The notes: generated by a model from the letters alone, not told the origin. Positions 34,066 to 42,451 are shown, counted from the first letter of the stretch. The stretch is 64,000 nt of DNA from Thermodesulfobacteriota bacterium (GCA_035325995.1 DAOKYU010000002.1:124001-188000), one strand, 5' to 3'. Made by a program: numbers and translations.

Positions 34066-35493
34066 ATGGAAGCCACCACTAACGGAAACAAAATGGGGAA
34101 AGTCGTTCAGGTCATGGGGCCTGTCATCGACGTCGAATTCAAGGAAGGCGGGCTGCCTCCCATTTACACCGCACTCAAGCTGACGAACCCGCTTTTGAAC
34201 GACGAACAATGGAACCTCATCGTCGAGGTCGCCCAGCAGCTCGGTGGAAACCGCGTGCGCTGCATAGCGATGGACTCGACCGAGGGCATAAGAAGGGGCG
34301 AGGACGCTCTCAACACCGGCGAGGGCATCACGGTGCCCGTCGGCAAGGAGTCCCTCGGAAGAATCCTTAACGTCGTGGGCGAGCCCATAGACGAGATGGG
34401 GCCCGTCAACACCGCGGCCCGCTGGCCGATTCACAGGGAAGCCCCCGAGTTCGTCGAGCAGAGCACGAAGCTCGAGCTGTTTGAAACGGGCATCAAGGTT
34501 ATCGACCTCATCGCACCGTTCCTCCGCGGAGGTAAGATCGGTCTCTTCGGCGGCGCCGGTGTGGGCAAGACGGTTCTTCTCATGGAGCTCATTCACAACG
34601 TCGCCAAGGAATACGGCGGCGTGTCGGTGTTCGGCGGCGTCGGTGAGAGAACCCGTGAAGGAAACGACTTCTGGATCGAGATGAAAGAGTCCGGGGTTCT
34701 CGCGAACACGGGCCTCATATTCGGACAGATGAACGAGCCCCCGGGCGCGAGGGCGAGGGTCGCTCTTACGGCTCTTACGCTCGCCGAGTATTTCAGGGAC
34801 GAGCAGGGTCAGGACGTTCTACTCTTTATCGACAACATATTCAGGTTCACCCAGGCGGGCTCCGAGGTGTCGGCGCTCCTCGGGCGTATCCCTTCCGCCG
34901 TTGGTTACCAGCCGACGCTGGCTACCGACCTTGGAGAGCTCCAGGAACGAATCACCTCGACGGTCAACGGCTCTATTACCTCCGTCCAGGCTATTTACGT
35001 TCCCGCTGACGACCTTACCGACCCGGCCCCGGCGACGACGTTCGCCCACCTGGACGGTACCATCGTTCTTTCGAGGCAGCTGACCGAGCTCGGCATCTAT
35101 CCCGCGGTCGACCCGCTCGACTCCACGTCGCGAATCCTGGATCCGCTGATCGTCGGGCAGGAGCACTACGAAATCGCACGCCGCGTGCAGGAGGTCCTCC
35201 AGCGCTACAAGCAGCTCCAGGAAATCATCGCGATCCTCGGCATGGACGAGCTTTCCGAGGAGGACAAGCTCGTCGTCGCGAGGGCGAGGAAGGTGCAGAG
35301 GTTCCTCTCGCAGCCGTTCCACGTCGCGGAGCAGTTCACCGGCACGCCCGGAAAGTACGTTCCGATCAAGGAGACGATCGCCGCGTTCAAGGAAGTCATC
35401 GACGGCAACCTCGACGACGTGCCCGAGCAGGCCTTCTACATGGTGGGCAACCTCGACGAAGTGCACGAGAAGGCAAAGCAGCTCGTCGCCTGA
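34066..35493 (+). CDS. atpD: ATP synthase F1 subunit beta
   Basis: The 475-residue catalytic subunit carries the P-loop GGAGVGKT (162-169), the catalytic Glu region GVGERTREGNDFW, LLFIDNIFRFTQAGSEVSALLGRIPSAVGYQPTLATDLG and the DELSEEDKLVV (DELSEED) C-terminal motif that contacts epsilon. The N-terminal extension METTNGNKM before GKVVQVMGPVIDVEF is short. The stop is 102 nt before atpC, and a strong hairpin sits in that gap. Confidence 0.98.
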   Translation: MEATTNGNKMGKVVQVMGPVIDVEFKEGGLPPIYTALKLTNPLLNDEQWNLIVEVAQQLGGNRVRCIAMDSTEGIRRGEDALNTGEGITVPVGKESLGRILNVVGEPIDEMGPVNTAARWPIHREAPEFVEQSTKLELFETGIKVIDLIAPFLRGGKIGLFGGAGVGKTVLLMELIHNVAKEYGGVSVFGGVGERTREGNDFWIEMKESGVLANTGLIFGQMNEPPGARARVALTALTLAEYFRDEQGQDVLLFIDNIFRFTQAGSEVSALLGRIPSAVGYQPTLATDLGELQERITSTVNGSITSVQAIYVPADDLTDPAPATTFAHLDGTIVLSRQLTELGIYPAVDPLDSTSRILDPLIVGQEHYEIARRVQEVLQRYKQLQEIIAILGMDELSEEDKLVVARARKVQRFLSQPFHVAEQFTGTPGKYVPIKETIAAFKEVIDGNLDDVPEQAFYMVGNLDEVHEKAKQLVA

Positions 35494-35517
35494 TAAATTG
35501 AAAACGAATGTTCGGCA

Positions 35518-35542
35518 GGGGGCGCGGCCGGTCCGCGTCCCC
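35518..35542 (+). other. GC-rich hairpin between atpD and atpC
   Basis: GGGGGCGCGG (35518-35527) and CCGCGTCCCC (35533-35542) form a ten-base-pair stem with one G-U pair and a five-base loop. No U-tract follows, so it is likelier to be a processing, stability or attenuation element than a terminator. Confidence 0.6.
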
Positions 35543-35595
35543 GGATTTAACGCGGCGTCGCATCGCCCGGGCATATAGATTCAAAGGAGAATAAA

Positions 35596-35847
35596 TTGCC
35601 GGATTTACAGCTTCAGGTTATAACCCCATCGAGGGTCATAGTGGACGAAATAGTAGACGAAGTCGTCGCGCCGGGGGTTCTGGGAGAATTCGGAATCCTC
35701 CCCGGGCACGTCCCGTTCATCACCCTTCTCGCCGAGGGCGAGATAAAGTACAAGAGGGGTTCTTCCGAGCAGAAGCTCTCCGTCGAAGGCGGACTTGCCG
35801 AAGTAAGGGACGACAAGGTCACTATTCTCACGGACGGGGTCGGCTGA
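35596..35847 (+). CDS. atpC: ATP synthase F1 subunit epsilon, N-terminal domain only
   Basis: The 83-residue product covers only the beta-sandwich domain (DLQLQVITPSRVIVDEIVDEVVAPGVLGEFGILPGHVPFITLLAEGEIKY) and ends at ILTDGVG. The usual C-terminal helical hairpin (about 50 residues), which inhibits ATP hydrolysis in many bacteria, is missing, and the stop at 35847 is clean. Short epsilons of this kind are known in a few lineages. The start is TTG at 35596 with AAGGAG six bases upstream. Confidence 0.88.
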   Translation: MPDLQLQVITPSRVIVDEIVDEVVAPGVLGEFGILPGHVPFITLLAEGEIKYKRGSSEQKLSVEGGLAEVRDDKVTILTDGVG

Positions 35848-35932
35848 CGCGTCCGGCCCGCCGCCGCGGCCACACCGCCCGCGGTTTCATCCACCTCCAC
35901 CCTTGTAATGCCGTCCGTTTCCGGGCGGGTAT

Positions 35933-35962
35933 TTGAACCTACCTCGCCATTCCATATATAAT
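35933..35962 (+). promoter_or_regulatory. Sigma70 promoter of the crotonase gene
   Basis: TTGAAC (35933-35938, four of six) and a perfect TATAAT (35957-35962) are separated by 18 bases, about 32 nt upstream of the ATG at 35995. Confidence 0.5.
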
Positions 35963-35994
35963 TTAAAGAAAATATTTCATCTGGAGATCCTTTC

Positions 35995-36792
35995 ATGGCA
36001 TTGGCTGAAAAAAATCCGGAAGCCCTCGTGGTCCGTAAGGACGACGGCGCGGTCCGGAATCTCGTGATCAACAGGCCTTCGTCCTATAACGCCCTATCCA
36101 TAGCGTGCATGGAGGCGGTTATAGCGGAGTTCGAAGCGCTCCCGGATGACAGGTCCGTAAGCGTCGTCATACTCTCGGGGGCCGGGAAGGGCTTTTGCGC
36201 CGGGCATGATTTAAAGGAGATGCGCGGGAATCCCGAAAAGGAATTCTACGAGAAGACGTTCGACACGTGCACGAGAATGATGCTCTCCATCGTCGATTGC
36301 CCGAAGCCTGTGATCGCCAGGGTGCACGGCGTCGCGAGCGCGGCCGGGTGCCAGCTCGTGGCTACGTGCGACCTCGCCGTCGCCGACGAAGGCGCGAGGT
36401 TCTCGACGCCCGGTGTGAATATCGGTCTCTTCTGCTCGACGCCCATGGTCGCTCTCTCTCGCAACGTCTCGCGTAAGCACGCGATGGAGATGCTCCTCAC
36501 CGGGGATTTCGTTACGGCGCAGCGTGCGTACGAGATGGGGCTCATAAACAGGGTCGCCCCCTCGGGAGAGCTCGACGCCGCGGCAATGGAGCTCGCTTCC
36601 CGGATAGCGTCCAAGTCGCCTCTTACCCTCAAGACCGGCAAGAAGGCGTTTTACGAGCAGATAGACAGGGACCTCCGGGGCGCTTACGAGTACGCTAGCC
36701 GCGTCATGGTGAAGAACATGATGGCCCGCGACGCCGAAGAGGGCATAGACGCCTTTATCGAAAAACGCGAGCCGCGCTGGTGCGGGGAATAG
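35995..36792 (+). CDS. Enoyl-CoA hydratase/isomerase family protein (ECHDC3-like)
   Basis: The 265-residue crotonase-fold protein has an oxyanion loop, GAGKGFCAGHDLKEMRG. Like ECHDC3 proteins, it carries Gln rather than Glu at the first catalytic position (ASAAGCQLVATCDLA), and the second Glu is also missing (TPGVNIGLFCSTPMV). Standard hydratase activity is therefore unlikely; other crotonase chemistry such as thioesterase, or binding only, is possible. AGATCC with GGAG upstream supports the start. It lies outside the atp operon with its own promoter. Confidence 0.88.
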   Translation: MALAEKNPEALVVRKDDGAVRNLVINRPSSYNALSIACMEAVIAEFEALPDDRSVSVVILSGAGKGFCAGHDLKEMRGNPEKEFYEKTFDTCTRMMLSIVDCPKPVIARVHGVASAAGCQLVATCDLAVADEGARFSTPGVNIGLFCSTPMVALSRNVSRKHAMEMLLTGDFVTAQRAYEMGLINRVAPSGELDAAAMELASRIASKSPLTLKTGKKAFYEQIDRDLRGAYEYASRVMVKNMMARDAEEGIDAFIEKREPRWCGE

Positions 36793-36949
36793 CGGGGCTT
36801 CACCGTTTCTTAACAATTGAGGGTTATCATTATAGGCCTTTCTCGAAGGCTCTGGTATAACTTGCCGGCAAGGCCGGGGGGTGCGCTGTGCGAAGCCGCT
36901 GTAAATAGAGCGGAGAGGGAGGGAAATATAAAAGGGTGGTGAATCGTAT

Positions 36950-38032
36950 ATGCGTCAGATGCTCTTTTCATCGTTCGCTGCGTTAACATTCCTGGTGGCC
37001 CTGTCAGGCGCCGCGGCTGCGGAAACGCCTTCCATACCTGCGCTCATAGGGAGCAAACAGGTGCTCGTCGTGGGCGAGTCCTATGGGCGGCCCGAGTCGG
37101 CCCGCTTCGTGTCGTCCTCCGTCTCGGCTTATTTACAGGGAGGGGGGTGCCTCAAGGTCGGCCTCGAAATCCCCTCCGACCAGCAGGACGTTCTCGACAG
37201 CGCCATGAAGGGCGAAGTCCCCGTTTCAGATATAAAAATAAACAGCATAATAGACAGCCCCGCGTACAGGGAAATGCTCGCGGGCTTCAGCGGACACGTG
37301 AAGGCGGGCAGGTGCCTCTCGGTGAAGGCCATAGACGTTCCGCCGTCGGTGCCGGTCTCGCGCGACGGATGGATGGAGAAGATGGCGACCGAAATGGCCG
37401 GCGACACGCCTGTCGTCCTTCTCGTCGGCAACGTGATGGCCGTAAAAGAATCCGGACACTCCGGCGAGGGCGCGCTCCTGGCCGAGCGCCTGTCCGACTC
37501 GTCCGTAACCGTCGCTTCCACGCTTCAGTACTGGGGCCCCGGGCAGTGTGCGGACAGGACGTCCGAGTACATCACCGTATCCGATGCCAGGGCAGGGGAT
37601 TACCTGAAGGAAACGCTGTCCGCGTCGGACGAGGAAGGACAGGTAGACACGTCGCTCGCGGCCGACGGCATTATCGTCTGGAAGTGCGAGGGTGTGGAGG
37701 AGAGCGAAACCCTGGCCGTGGATGCGGGGAAGGGCGGCCTCATGGCCGAAGAGGAAGAGGCCACCGCGACTGAAGAGAAATCGGAGACCGTGGTCCGGGA
37801 CGAGAAGGCTCTCAAGAGGATAAGGTGGGGCATCAAGAACATCTATCCGGCGGTCGGGATGACCAGGGACGAAGCCGTCGAAGCCATGCGAAAGGAGCCC
37901 GACAAGATCGCAAACATCACCGGCGGCGAAAGATGGACGTTCGAATGCACGGATTCGGACGGCTATACGCACGACTGCTTCGTGCTCGACTTCAGGGACG
38001 ACATCGTCGTCAGATTCAGGGACCTGCAGTAA
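36950..38032 (+). CDS. Exported ChaN/Tiki-like protein with C-terminal BamE-like domain
   Basis: The 360-residue product has a signal peptide (MLFSSFAALTFLVALSGAAAAET). The body (LIGSKQVLVVGESYGRPESARFV, LKVGLEIPSDQQDVLDSAMKGE, VVLLVGNVMAVK) resembles ChaN-like haem-binding/Tiki-superfamily proteins, where Glu/His pairs line the site; the usual GExH is GESY here. An acidic linker (EEEEATATEEK) leads to about 80 C-terminal residues (VGMTRDEAVEAMRKEPDKI, GGERWTFECTDSDGYTHDCFVLDF) that look like a SmpA/BamE-type domain with two Cys. Function unknown. Family assignment of both halves is tentative. Confidence 0.6.
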   Translation: MRQMLFSSFAALTFLVALSGAAAAETPSIPALIGSKQVLVVGESYGRPESARFVSSSVSAYLQGGGCLKVGLEIPSDQQDVLDSAMKGEVPVSDIKINSIIDSPAYREMLAGFSGHVKAGRCLSVKAIDVPPSVPVSRDGWMEKMATEMAGDTPVVLLVGNVMAVKESGHSGEGALLAERLSDSSVTVASTLQYWGPGQCADRTSEYITVSDARAGDYLKETLSASDEEGQVDTSLAADGIIVWKCEGVEESETLAVDAGKGGLMAEEEEATATEEKSETVVRDEKALKRIRWGIKNIYPAVGMTRDEAVEAMRKEPDKIANITGGERWTFECTDSDGYTHDCFVLDFRDDIVVRFRDLQ

Positions 38033-38046
38033 AATAAAAATAGAAA

Positions 38047-38090
38047 GCCTGAGCTCCGAAGCGTACGGTCCGGGGCTCAGGCGTGTTTTT
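38047..38090. terminator. Bidirectional intrinsic terminator
   Basis: A twelve-base-pair stem (38047-38058 with 38071-38082, outer arms GCCTGAGC and GCTCAGGC) is followed on the plus strand by GTGTTTTT and on the minus strand by TTTCTATTTTTATTTTA. It ends the ChaN-like gene and the convergent rplS operon. Confidence 0.85.
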
Positions 38091-38126
38091 CTGTTTGGTT
38101 GCAAACAGCCGGTAAACGGTTTCCGC

Positions 38127-38549
38127 TTACTGTGCGGGCTCTTCGGCGGCCGTCTGCTCGGGCGTGGGAGCGTTGTTGTTCCCTGACTTCCCGCCCGGAA
38201 TGTCGTACCTCGAACGCTCCTTGATCCTGCTCGCCTTCTTCGAGCGGCCCCTCAGGTAGTAGAGCTTGGCCCTTCTTACCTTGCCCATTCTCTTGACTTC
38301 GATCTTGGCTATGAGCGGGGAGTGGAGCGGGAAAATCCTTTCCACACCTACGCCGTAGGATACCTTCCTGACGATGAATGTCTCGCGAACGCCGCCGCCC
38401 TTCTTGGCTATGACGACGCCTTCGAAGACCTGGATCCTCTCCCTGTCCCCTTCCTTGATTTTATAATGTACGGCTACGGTATCACCGGGGCGAAACTCCG
38501 GAAGATCCGACCGCATCATCGATTTTTCTATTTCCAGTATTACGTTCAT
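38127..38549 (-). CDS. rplS: 50S ribosomal protein L19
   Basis: L19 sits at the 30S-50S interface. The 140-residue protein has the family signature FRPGDTVAVHYKIKEGDRERIQVFEGVVIAKKGGGVRETFIVRKVSYGVGVERIFPLHSPLIAKIEV and KVRRAKLYYLRGRSKKASRIKE. The C-terminal 25 residues (GGKSGNNNAPTPEQTAAEEPAQ) are low-complexity and exceed the usual length of about 115-120. It is the last gene of the leftward ffh-rpsP-khpA-rimM-trmD-rplS operon, 15 nt after trmD. Confidence 0.97.
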   Translation of the reverse strand: MNVILEIEKSMMRSDLPEFRPGDTVAVHYKIKEGDRERIQVFEGVVIAKKGGGVRETFIVRKVSYGVGVERIFPLHSPLIAKIEVKRMGKVRRAKLYYLRGRSKKASRIKERSRYDIPGGKSGNNNAPTPEQTAAEEPAQ

Positions 38550-38564
38550 ATTACTTCTCCCTCG

Positions 38565-39869
38565 TCATATTGTACACGAAAACAACCTGTCGAGAATCAC
38601 GGCGGCCGCGCTTCTGACCGACAGGTGGTTATACGCCGTAAAGCCGCTTACCGGCTTCAGCGTGTAATCGGCGCCGGCGAGTATCTCTTCCGCCAGCCCC
38701 CAGCCTGTCCCGAAAAGTATCAGATAAGGCCCGCCGTCCCTCTGGAACATCTTTTCCCTGAGCTCCCCGTACCCTATCATGTCATCCCTCGGGCGGGCGT
38801 CCGTGACGACCACGGCCGGCTTCCGTCCCTCTATCCTTTCGATGTCCTCCACGGCCTCGGAGAGCGTGTCCCTGACTTCGACAATCTCCAGAGCCTCCGA
38901 CCTCGACCTGTTGGAAGACTCGCCGTCTCCCCCGTTCCAGTGCCTGAGCACACGGCCGATGAGCTGCTTCTGCTCCGCATTCGGCTGAACCAGGTAATAC
39001 TTCCTGATGCCGTACGTCGTGGCGGCCCTCGCGATATCGTGCACGTCCAGGTTGGTGAACGCGGTGTTTATTATCGTGAACCGATTATTGTATACGGGAT
39101 AGTGAATTAATGCAATATACGCCCTGAAAAAAGGGGGATTCTCTTCCTTGAGCGTGTTTATGTAGTCTACGTCCCCCCGGGAGAGCTTCGCCCTGTCTAA
39201 GAGGTCGGGCCGCGAGATATAGGTCCTTCTCAGGCTCTCCTTCCGCCTCCACTCGTCTATCTCCCCGTGGTTGCCGGACATAAGAACCTCGGGGATGTCT
39301 CTATCCCGGAAGCTCTCGGGCCTCGTGTACTGCGGATATTCGAGGAGGCCGCCGTTGAAGGAATCCGCCTCAGCCGACTGCTCGTTCCCGTGGAACCCGG
39401 GGAGGAACCTGGAAACGCTGTCTATGATAACCGCCGCCGCCGGCTCGCCGCCCGAAAGGACGTAATCGCCCACGGATATCTCCCTGTCTACGTAAATCTC
39501 CCTCACCCGGTCGTCTATGCCCTCGTACCTGCCGCAGATTATAATCAGCCGGTCGTATCCCGAGGCGAGCTCCCGGGCGTCCCTGTCCGTGAAGGGCTTT
39601 CCGGCCGGGGTGGTGAGTATGACGACGGACCTCCCGCCCCCCTTCTTCGCGTCCTCGACGGCGGCGCCTATGGGCCCGGGCTTCATCAGCATCCCGCCCC
39701 CGCCGCCGTAGGGGGAATCGTCCACAGTCCTGTGCCTGTCCTCGGTATAGTCCCTTATGTCGCGGGCAGTGATTTCCAGAATGCTCCTCTCCCGCGCCCT
39801 CTTAAAGAGCCCGATGGAAAAGGGAGAATCGAAATACTCCGGGAATATTGTCAGGATGTCGAATTTCAT
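38565..39869 (-). CDS. trmD: tRNA (guanine37-N1)-methyltransferase TrmD fused to a second SPOUT-type RNA methyltransferase domain
   Basis: Residues 1-240 are a complete TrmD, which methylates G37 of tRNA to prevent frameshifting: YGGGGGMLMKPGPI (54-67), CGRYEGIDDRV, VGDYVLSGGE and ADSFNGGLLEYPQYTRP with D169. Residues about 246-434 form a second domain (PFFRAYIALIHYPVYNNRF, TAFTNLDVHDIARAATTYGIRKYYLV, ILFGTGWGLAEEI) like the Methyltrn_RNA_4-type RNA methyltransferase. The total of 434 compares with about 250 for TrmD alone. Such fusions are known in some Deltaproteobacteria-type lineages. Its target is unknown. It lies 15 nt upstream of rplS and 28 nt after rimM. Confidence 0.93.
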   Translation of the reverse strand: MKFDILTIFPEYFDSPFSIGLFKRARERSILEITARDIRDYTEDRHRTVDDSPYGGGGGMLMKPGPIGAAVEDAKKGGGRSVVILTTPAGKPFTDRDARELASGYDRLIIICGRYEGIDDRVREIYVDREISVGDYVLSGGEPAAAVIIDSVSRFLPGFHGNEQSAEADSFNGGLLEYPQYTRPESFRDRDIPEVLMSGNHGEIDEWRRKESLRRTYISRPDLLDRAKLSRGDVDYINTLKEENPPFFRAYIALIHYPVYNNRFTIINTAFTNLDVHDIARAATTYGIRKYYLVQPNAEQKQLIGRVLRHWNGGDGESSNRSRSEALEIVEVRDTLSEAVEDIERIEGRKPAVVVTDARPRDDMIGYGELREKMFQRDGGPYLILFGTGWGLAEEILAGADYTLKPVSGFTAYNHLSVRSAAAVILDRLFSCTI

Positions 39870-39897
39870 TTTCGGGGATTTTATCTAAAGATGCCGA

Positions 39898-40413
39898 TTA
39901 TGTTTGTCCGAGGAGGCCTTCCACAGGCGTTATCACGATTTTGGAGTTTTCGAGATCGATTTCCTTTATTATGGGCTCCGCAAGGGGTATCAGTGCCTCG
40001 GCCTCTCCGTCCCTTACGACGAGGACGCTCTGATGCGCCCTGTCGATGAGGTCCTCTACCTTGCCGATAAAGCCTCCGTCCTCGGTGTAAACGTCGAGTC
40101 CGATGAGCTCGAACCAGTAATACTCGTCCTCTTCGAGCCCTTCGAGCTCGTCCGTATCGACGAGGACTTCTGAGCCCCTGAGCCCCTCGGCGTCGTCTAT
40201 CGAATCCACGCCCTCGAGCTTTACTATCGCGGCGCCCTTATGGAGCCTGCAGCCGCTTACCGTAAGCCTGTCCGGCTCCCCCGAATCTTCCCTGTCTATG
40301 TAAATATAATTGATTCCGGGAAGGTTGTCCGGCCGCCGGCTGAAAGGTATCAGCACCACCTCTCCCTTTAACCCGTGCGGCCTGGTTATTCTCCCGTAAT
40401 TGATTAGCCCCAT
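39898..40413 (-). CDS. rimM: 16S rRNA processing protein RimM
   Basis: RimM helps mature the 30S subunit head. The 171-residue product has the N-terminal domain IGRITRPHGLKGEVVLIPFSRRPDN-like (YGRITRPHGLKGEVVLIPF) and the C-terminal PRC-barrel part (EYYWFELIGLDVYTEDGGFIGKVEDLIDRAHQSVLVV, ALIPLAEPIIKEID). It lies between khpA and trmD with 20-28 nt gaps, the conserved bacterial order. Confidence 0.95.
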   Translation of the reverse strand: MGLINYGRITRPHGLKGEVVLIPFSRRPDNLPGINYIYIDREDSGEPDRLTVSGCRLHKGAAIVKLEGVDSIDDAEGLRGSEVLVDTDELEGLEEDEYYWFELIGLDVYTEDGGFIGKVEDLIDRAHQSVLVVRDGEAEALIPLAEPIIKEIDLENSKIVITPVEGLLGQT

Positions 40414-40433
40414 ATCGACTGAAGGGTTTATGC

Positions 40434-40673
40434 TTATTCCAGTATTTCCAGGACCGCGCGGCGCTTCATCTTCGCGGCGGCGGCTCCGAGAATCGTCCTA
40501 ATGGCCTTGGCTGTTTTCCCCTGTTTGCCAATTATCTTCCCCAAGTCCTCAGGCGCTACTTTCAATTCGAGTACGGCCGTCTGCTCACCTGCAACCTCTC
40601 TTACCTCGACTTTATCCGGGTTGTCAACAAGAGACTTAGCTATATACGAAACGAGCTCGTTGAGCTTTTCCAT
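40434..40673 (-). CDS. khpA: KH-domain RNA-binding protein KhpA (YlqC)
   Basis: The 79-residue product is a single KH domain with the GKIIGKQGKTAKAIR motif (GxxG type) near residues 43-58. KhpA pairs with KhpB in RNA binding and cell-division control in Firmicutes; conservation between rpsP and rimM is widespread. The start is ATG 40673 with GGAGGTATC nearby. Confidence 0.92.
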   Translation of the reverse strand: MEKLNELVSYIAKSLVDNPDKVEVREVAGEQTAVLELKVAPEDLGKIIGKQGKTAKAIRTILGAAAAKMKRRAVLEILE

Positions 40674-40758
40674 GACTGATACCTCCCCTGTATTATATCA
40701 CCGCTGCCCACTCGTACTCTCAAATGTGGATTACCTTTAGCCTGGCTTCGTTTTATCA

Positions 40759-40995
40759 TTAAGCGTTAAGCGTAGATATCAGCTTGCCGACCCTCTCGGA
40801 AGTCTGTGCGCCCTTGCTGACCCAGTCCTGCACCCTGTCGGTTTTCACGTCGAGAACGTGCGGCTTCTTCCTGGGATCGTAAGTCCCGAGTATTTCAAGA
40901 AATTTGCCGTTACGCGGGGAGCGGGAATCCGCAGCGACAATCCTGTAAAAAGGCTTCTTTTTCGAGCCGATTCTAACGAGTCTTATTTTAACCAA
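40759..40995 (-). CDS. rpsP: 30S ribosomal protein S16
   Basis: The 78-residue S16 has the signature VKIRLVRIGSKKKPFYRIVAADSRSPRNGKFLEILGTYDP and ends with GAQTSERVGKLISTLNA. It sits 86 nt before khpA and 48 nt after ffh. A GGAGGT ribosome-binding site lies eight bases upstream. Confidence 0.97.
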   Translation of the reverse strand: MVKIRLVRIGSKKKPFYRIVAADSRSPRNGKFLEILGTYDPRKKPHVLDVKTDRVQDWVSKGAQTSERVGKLISTLNA

Positions 40996-41043
40996 AATGC
41001 TTATACCTCCTTGGGATATTCAATATTATAAAATTAGCATAGA

Positions 41044-42378
41044 TTACATATACTTCATCATTCTTTTTGCAACCTTTCCCATCTTCCCCATGTTCTTCAT
41101 CATGTTCTTCATCTGCATGTAATTCTTGATCATCCTGTTTATGTCTTCGACCCTCGTGCCGCTGCCGCGGGCTATCCTTTTCCGGCGGCCGCCGTTGATT
41201 ATCGTATGATTGAGCCTTTCGCCCGGGGTCATCGAATCGATTATCGCGATCGTCTTCTTAATTTCCTTTTCGGCCGTCTCTATGGCCTTCGGGTCCTTGG
41301 CTATCTGCTTCATACCGGGGATCATCTGGGTCATGCTGTCGAGCGAGCCGAGCTTACGCATTGCGAGCATCGCCTCTCTGAAATCGGCGAGCGAAAACTC
41401 CTTCTTGAGGAGCTTTTTCGCCATTTCCTCGGCCTGCTTGTCCTCGAACGCAGCCTGCGCCTTTTCGATGAACGTAAGCACGTCGCCCATCCCGAGTATG
41501 CGCGACGCTATCCTGTCGGGATGAAATACTTCGAGGGCTTCGAGCTTTTCGCCCGTTCCGAAGAACTTTATCGGCTTTCCGGTAACGGCTTTTATCGATA
41601 ACGCCGCGCCGCCCCTGGCGTCGCCGTCCATCTTCGTGAGGACGATGCCATCGATGTCGAGCGCCTCGTTGAAGCTCGTCGAAACGTTGACGGCGTCCTG
41701 GCCGGTCATCGCGTCCGCGACGAGCAGGACCTCCTGGGGGTTGACCTCGGCTTTTATGTTCTTAAGCTCCTCCATCAGCTCTTCGTCGATGTGGAGCCGG
41801 CCGGCGGTGTCGATGATTACGGTATCGTACCCGCCGAGACGGGCCTCGTTCATTGCCTTCACGCTTATATCGACCGGGTCTTCGCCGGGCTGCGTGTCGT
41901 AAATCCCGACCCCGACCTGCTTCGCCAGCACTTTAAGCTGGTCGATAGCCGCCGGCCTGTAAACGTCGGCCGGGACGAGGTAGGGGTTTCTTTTCAGCGT
42001 ATCCTTCAGATACCTCGCCAGCTTGGAGGAGGTCGTCGTCTTACCCGAGCCCTGGAGCCCGACGAGCATGATGGCGACGGGCGGGGCCGCCTTGAGGTCG
42101 AGCCCCTCGCTCTCCTTGCCGAGCACTTCCTTAAGCTCTTCGTGAACGATCTTGACGAACTGCTGCCCCGGGGACAGGCTCGACATGACTTCCTGCCCGA
42201 GCGCACGGGTCTTTACGGAATCGACGAACTCCCTTACCACCTTGAAGTTGACGTCGGCTTCGAGAAGGCTCAGGCGCACCTCGCGGAGAGCGTCCTGTAT
42301 GTTGCTCTCACTGAGCTTGCCGTAGCCCCTTACGCGCTTTAAAGTATTGTTAAGTTTTTCCGATATTCCTTCGAACAT
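41044..42378 (-). CDS. ffh: Signal recognition particle protein Ffh
   Basis: The 444-residue GTPase binds SRP RNA and signal sequences and delivers inner-membrane proteins to FtsY. It has the N domain (MFEGISEKLNNTLKRVRGYGKLSE), the G domain with P-loop GLQGSGKTTTSSKLA (about 107), DTAGRLHIDEELM and TKMDGDARGGAALS, and a methionine-rich M domain (GMGDVLTFIEKAQAAF, MTQMIPGM, MKNMMKNMGKMGKVAKRMMKYM). It heads the rpsP-rimM-trmD-rplS operon. Confidence 0.98.
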   Translation of the reverse strand: MFEGISEKLNNTLKRVRGYGKLSESNIQDALREVRLSLLEADVNFKVVREFVDSVKTRALGQEVMSSLSPGQQFVKIVHEELKEVLGKESEGLDLKAAPPVAIMLVGLQGSGKTTTSSKLARYLKDTLKRNPYLVPADVYRPAAIDQLKVLAKQVGVGIYDTQPGEDPVDISVKAMNEARLGGYDTVIIDTAGRLHIDEELMEELKNIKAEVNPQEVLLVADAMTGQDAVNVSTSFNEALDIDGIVLTKMDGDARGGAALSIKAVTGKPIKFFGTGEKLEALEVFHPDRIASRILGMGDVLTFIEKAQAAFEDKQAEEMAKKLLKKEFSLADFREAMLAMRKLGSLDSMTQMIPGMKQIAKDPKAIETAEKEIKKTIAIIDSMTPGERLNHTIINGGRRKRIARGSGTRVEDINRMIKNYMQMKNMMKNMGKMGKVAKRMMKYM

Positions 42379-42422
42379 GGCTTCCGGAAGACAAAGCTCT
42401 CCCCTTATTTATGGAAGGATAA

Positions 42423-42451
42423 TTATTAGCATAGAGGGGGTATGTTGTCAA
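42423..42451 (-). promoter_or_regulatory. Sigma70 promoter of the ffh-rplS operon
   Basis: On the minus strand, TTGACA (42451-42446, perfect) and TAATAA (42428-42423, followed by T) are separated by 17 bases, about 45 nt upstream of ffh. The region 42379-42601 also holds an imperfect inverted repeat (CGAAACGG / CCGTTTCG at 42476-42502) without a clear U-tract. Confidence 0.6.
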
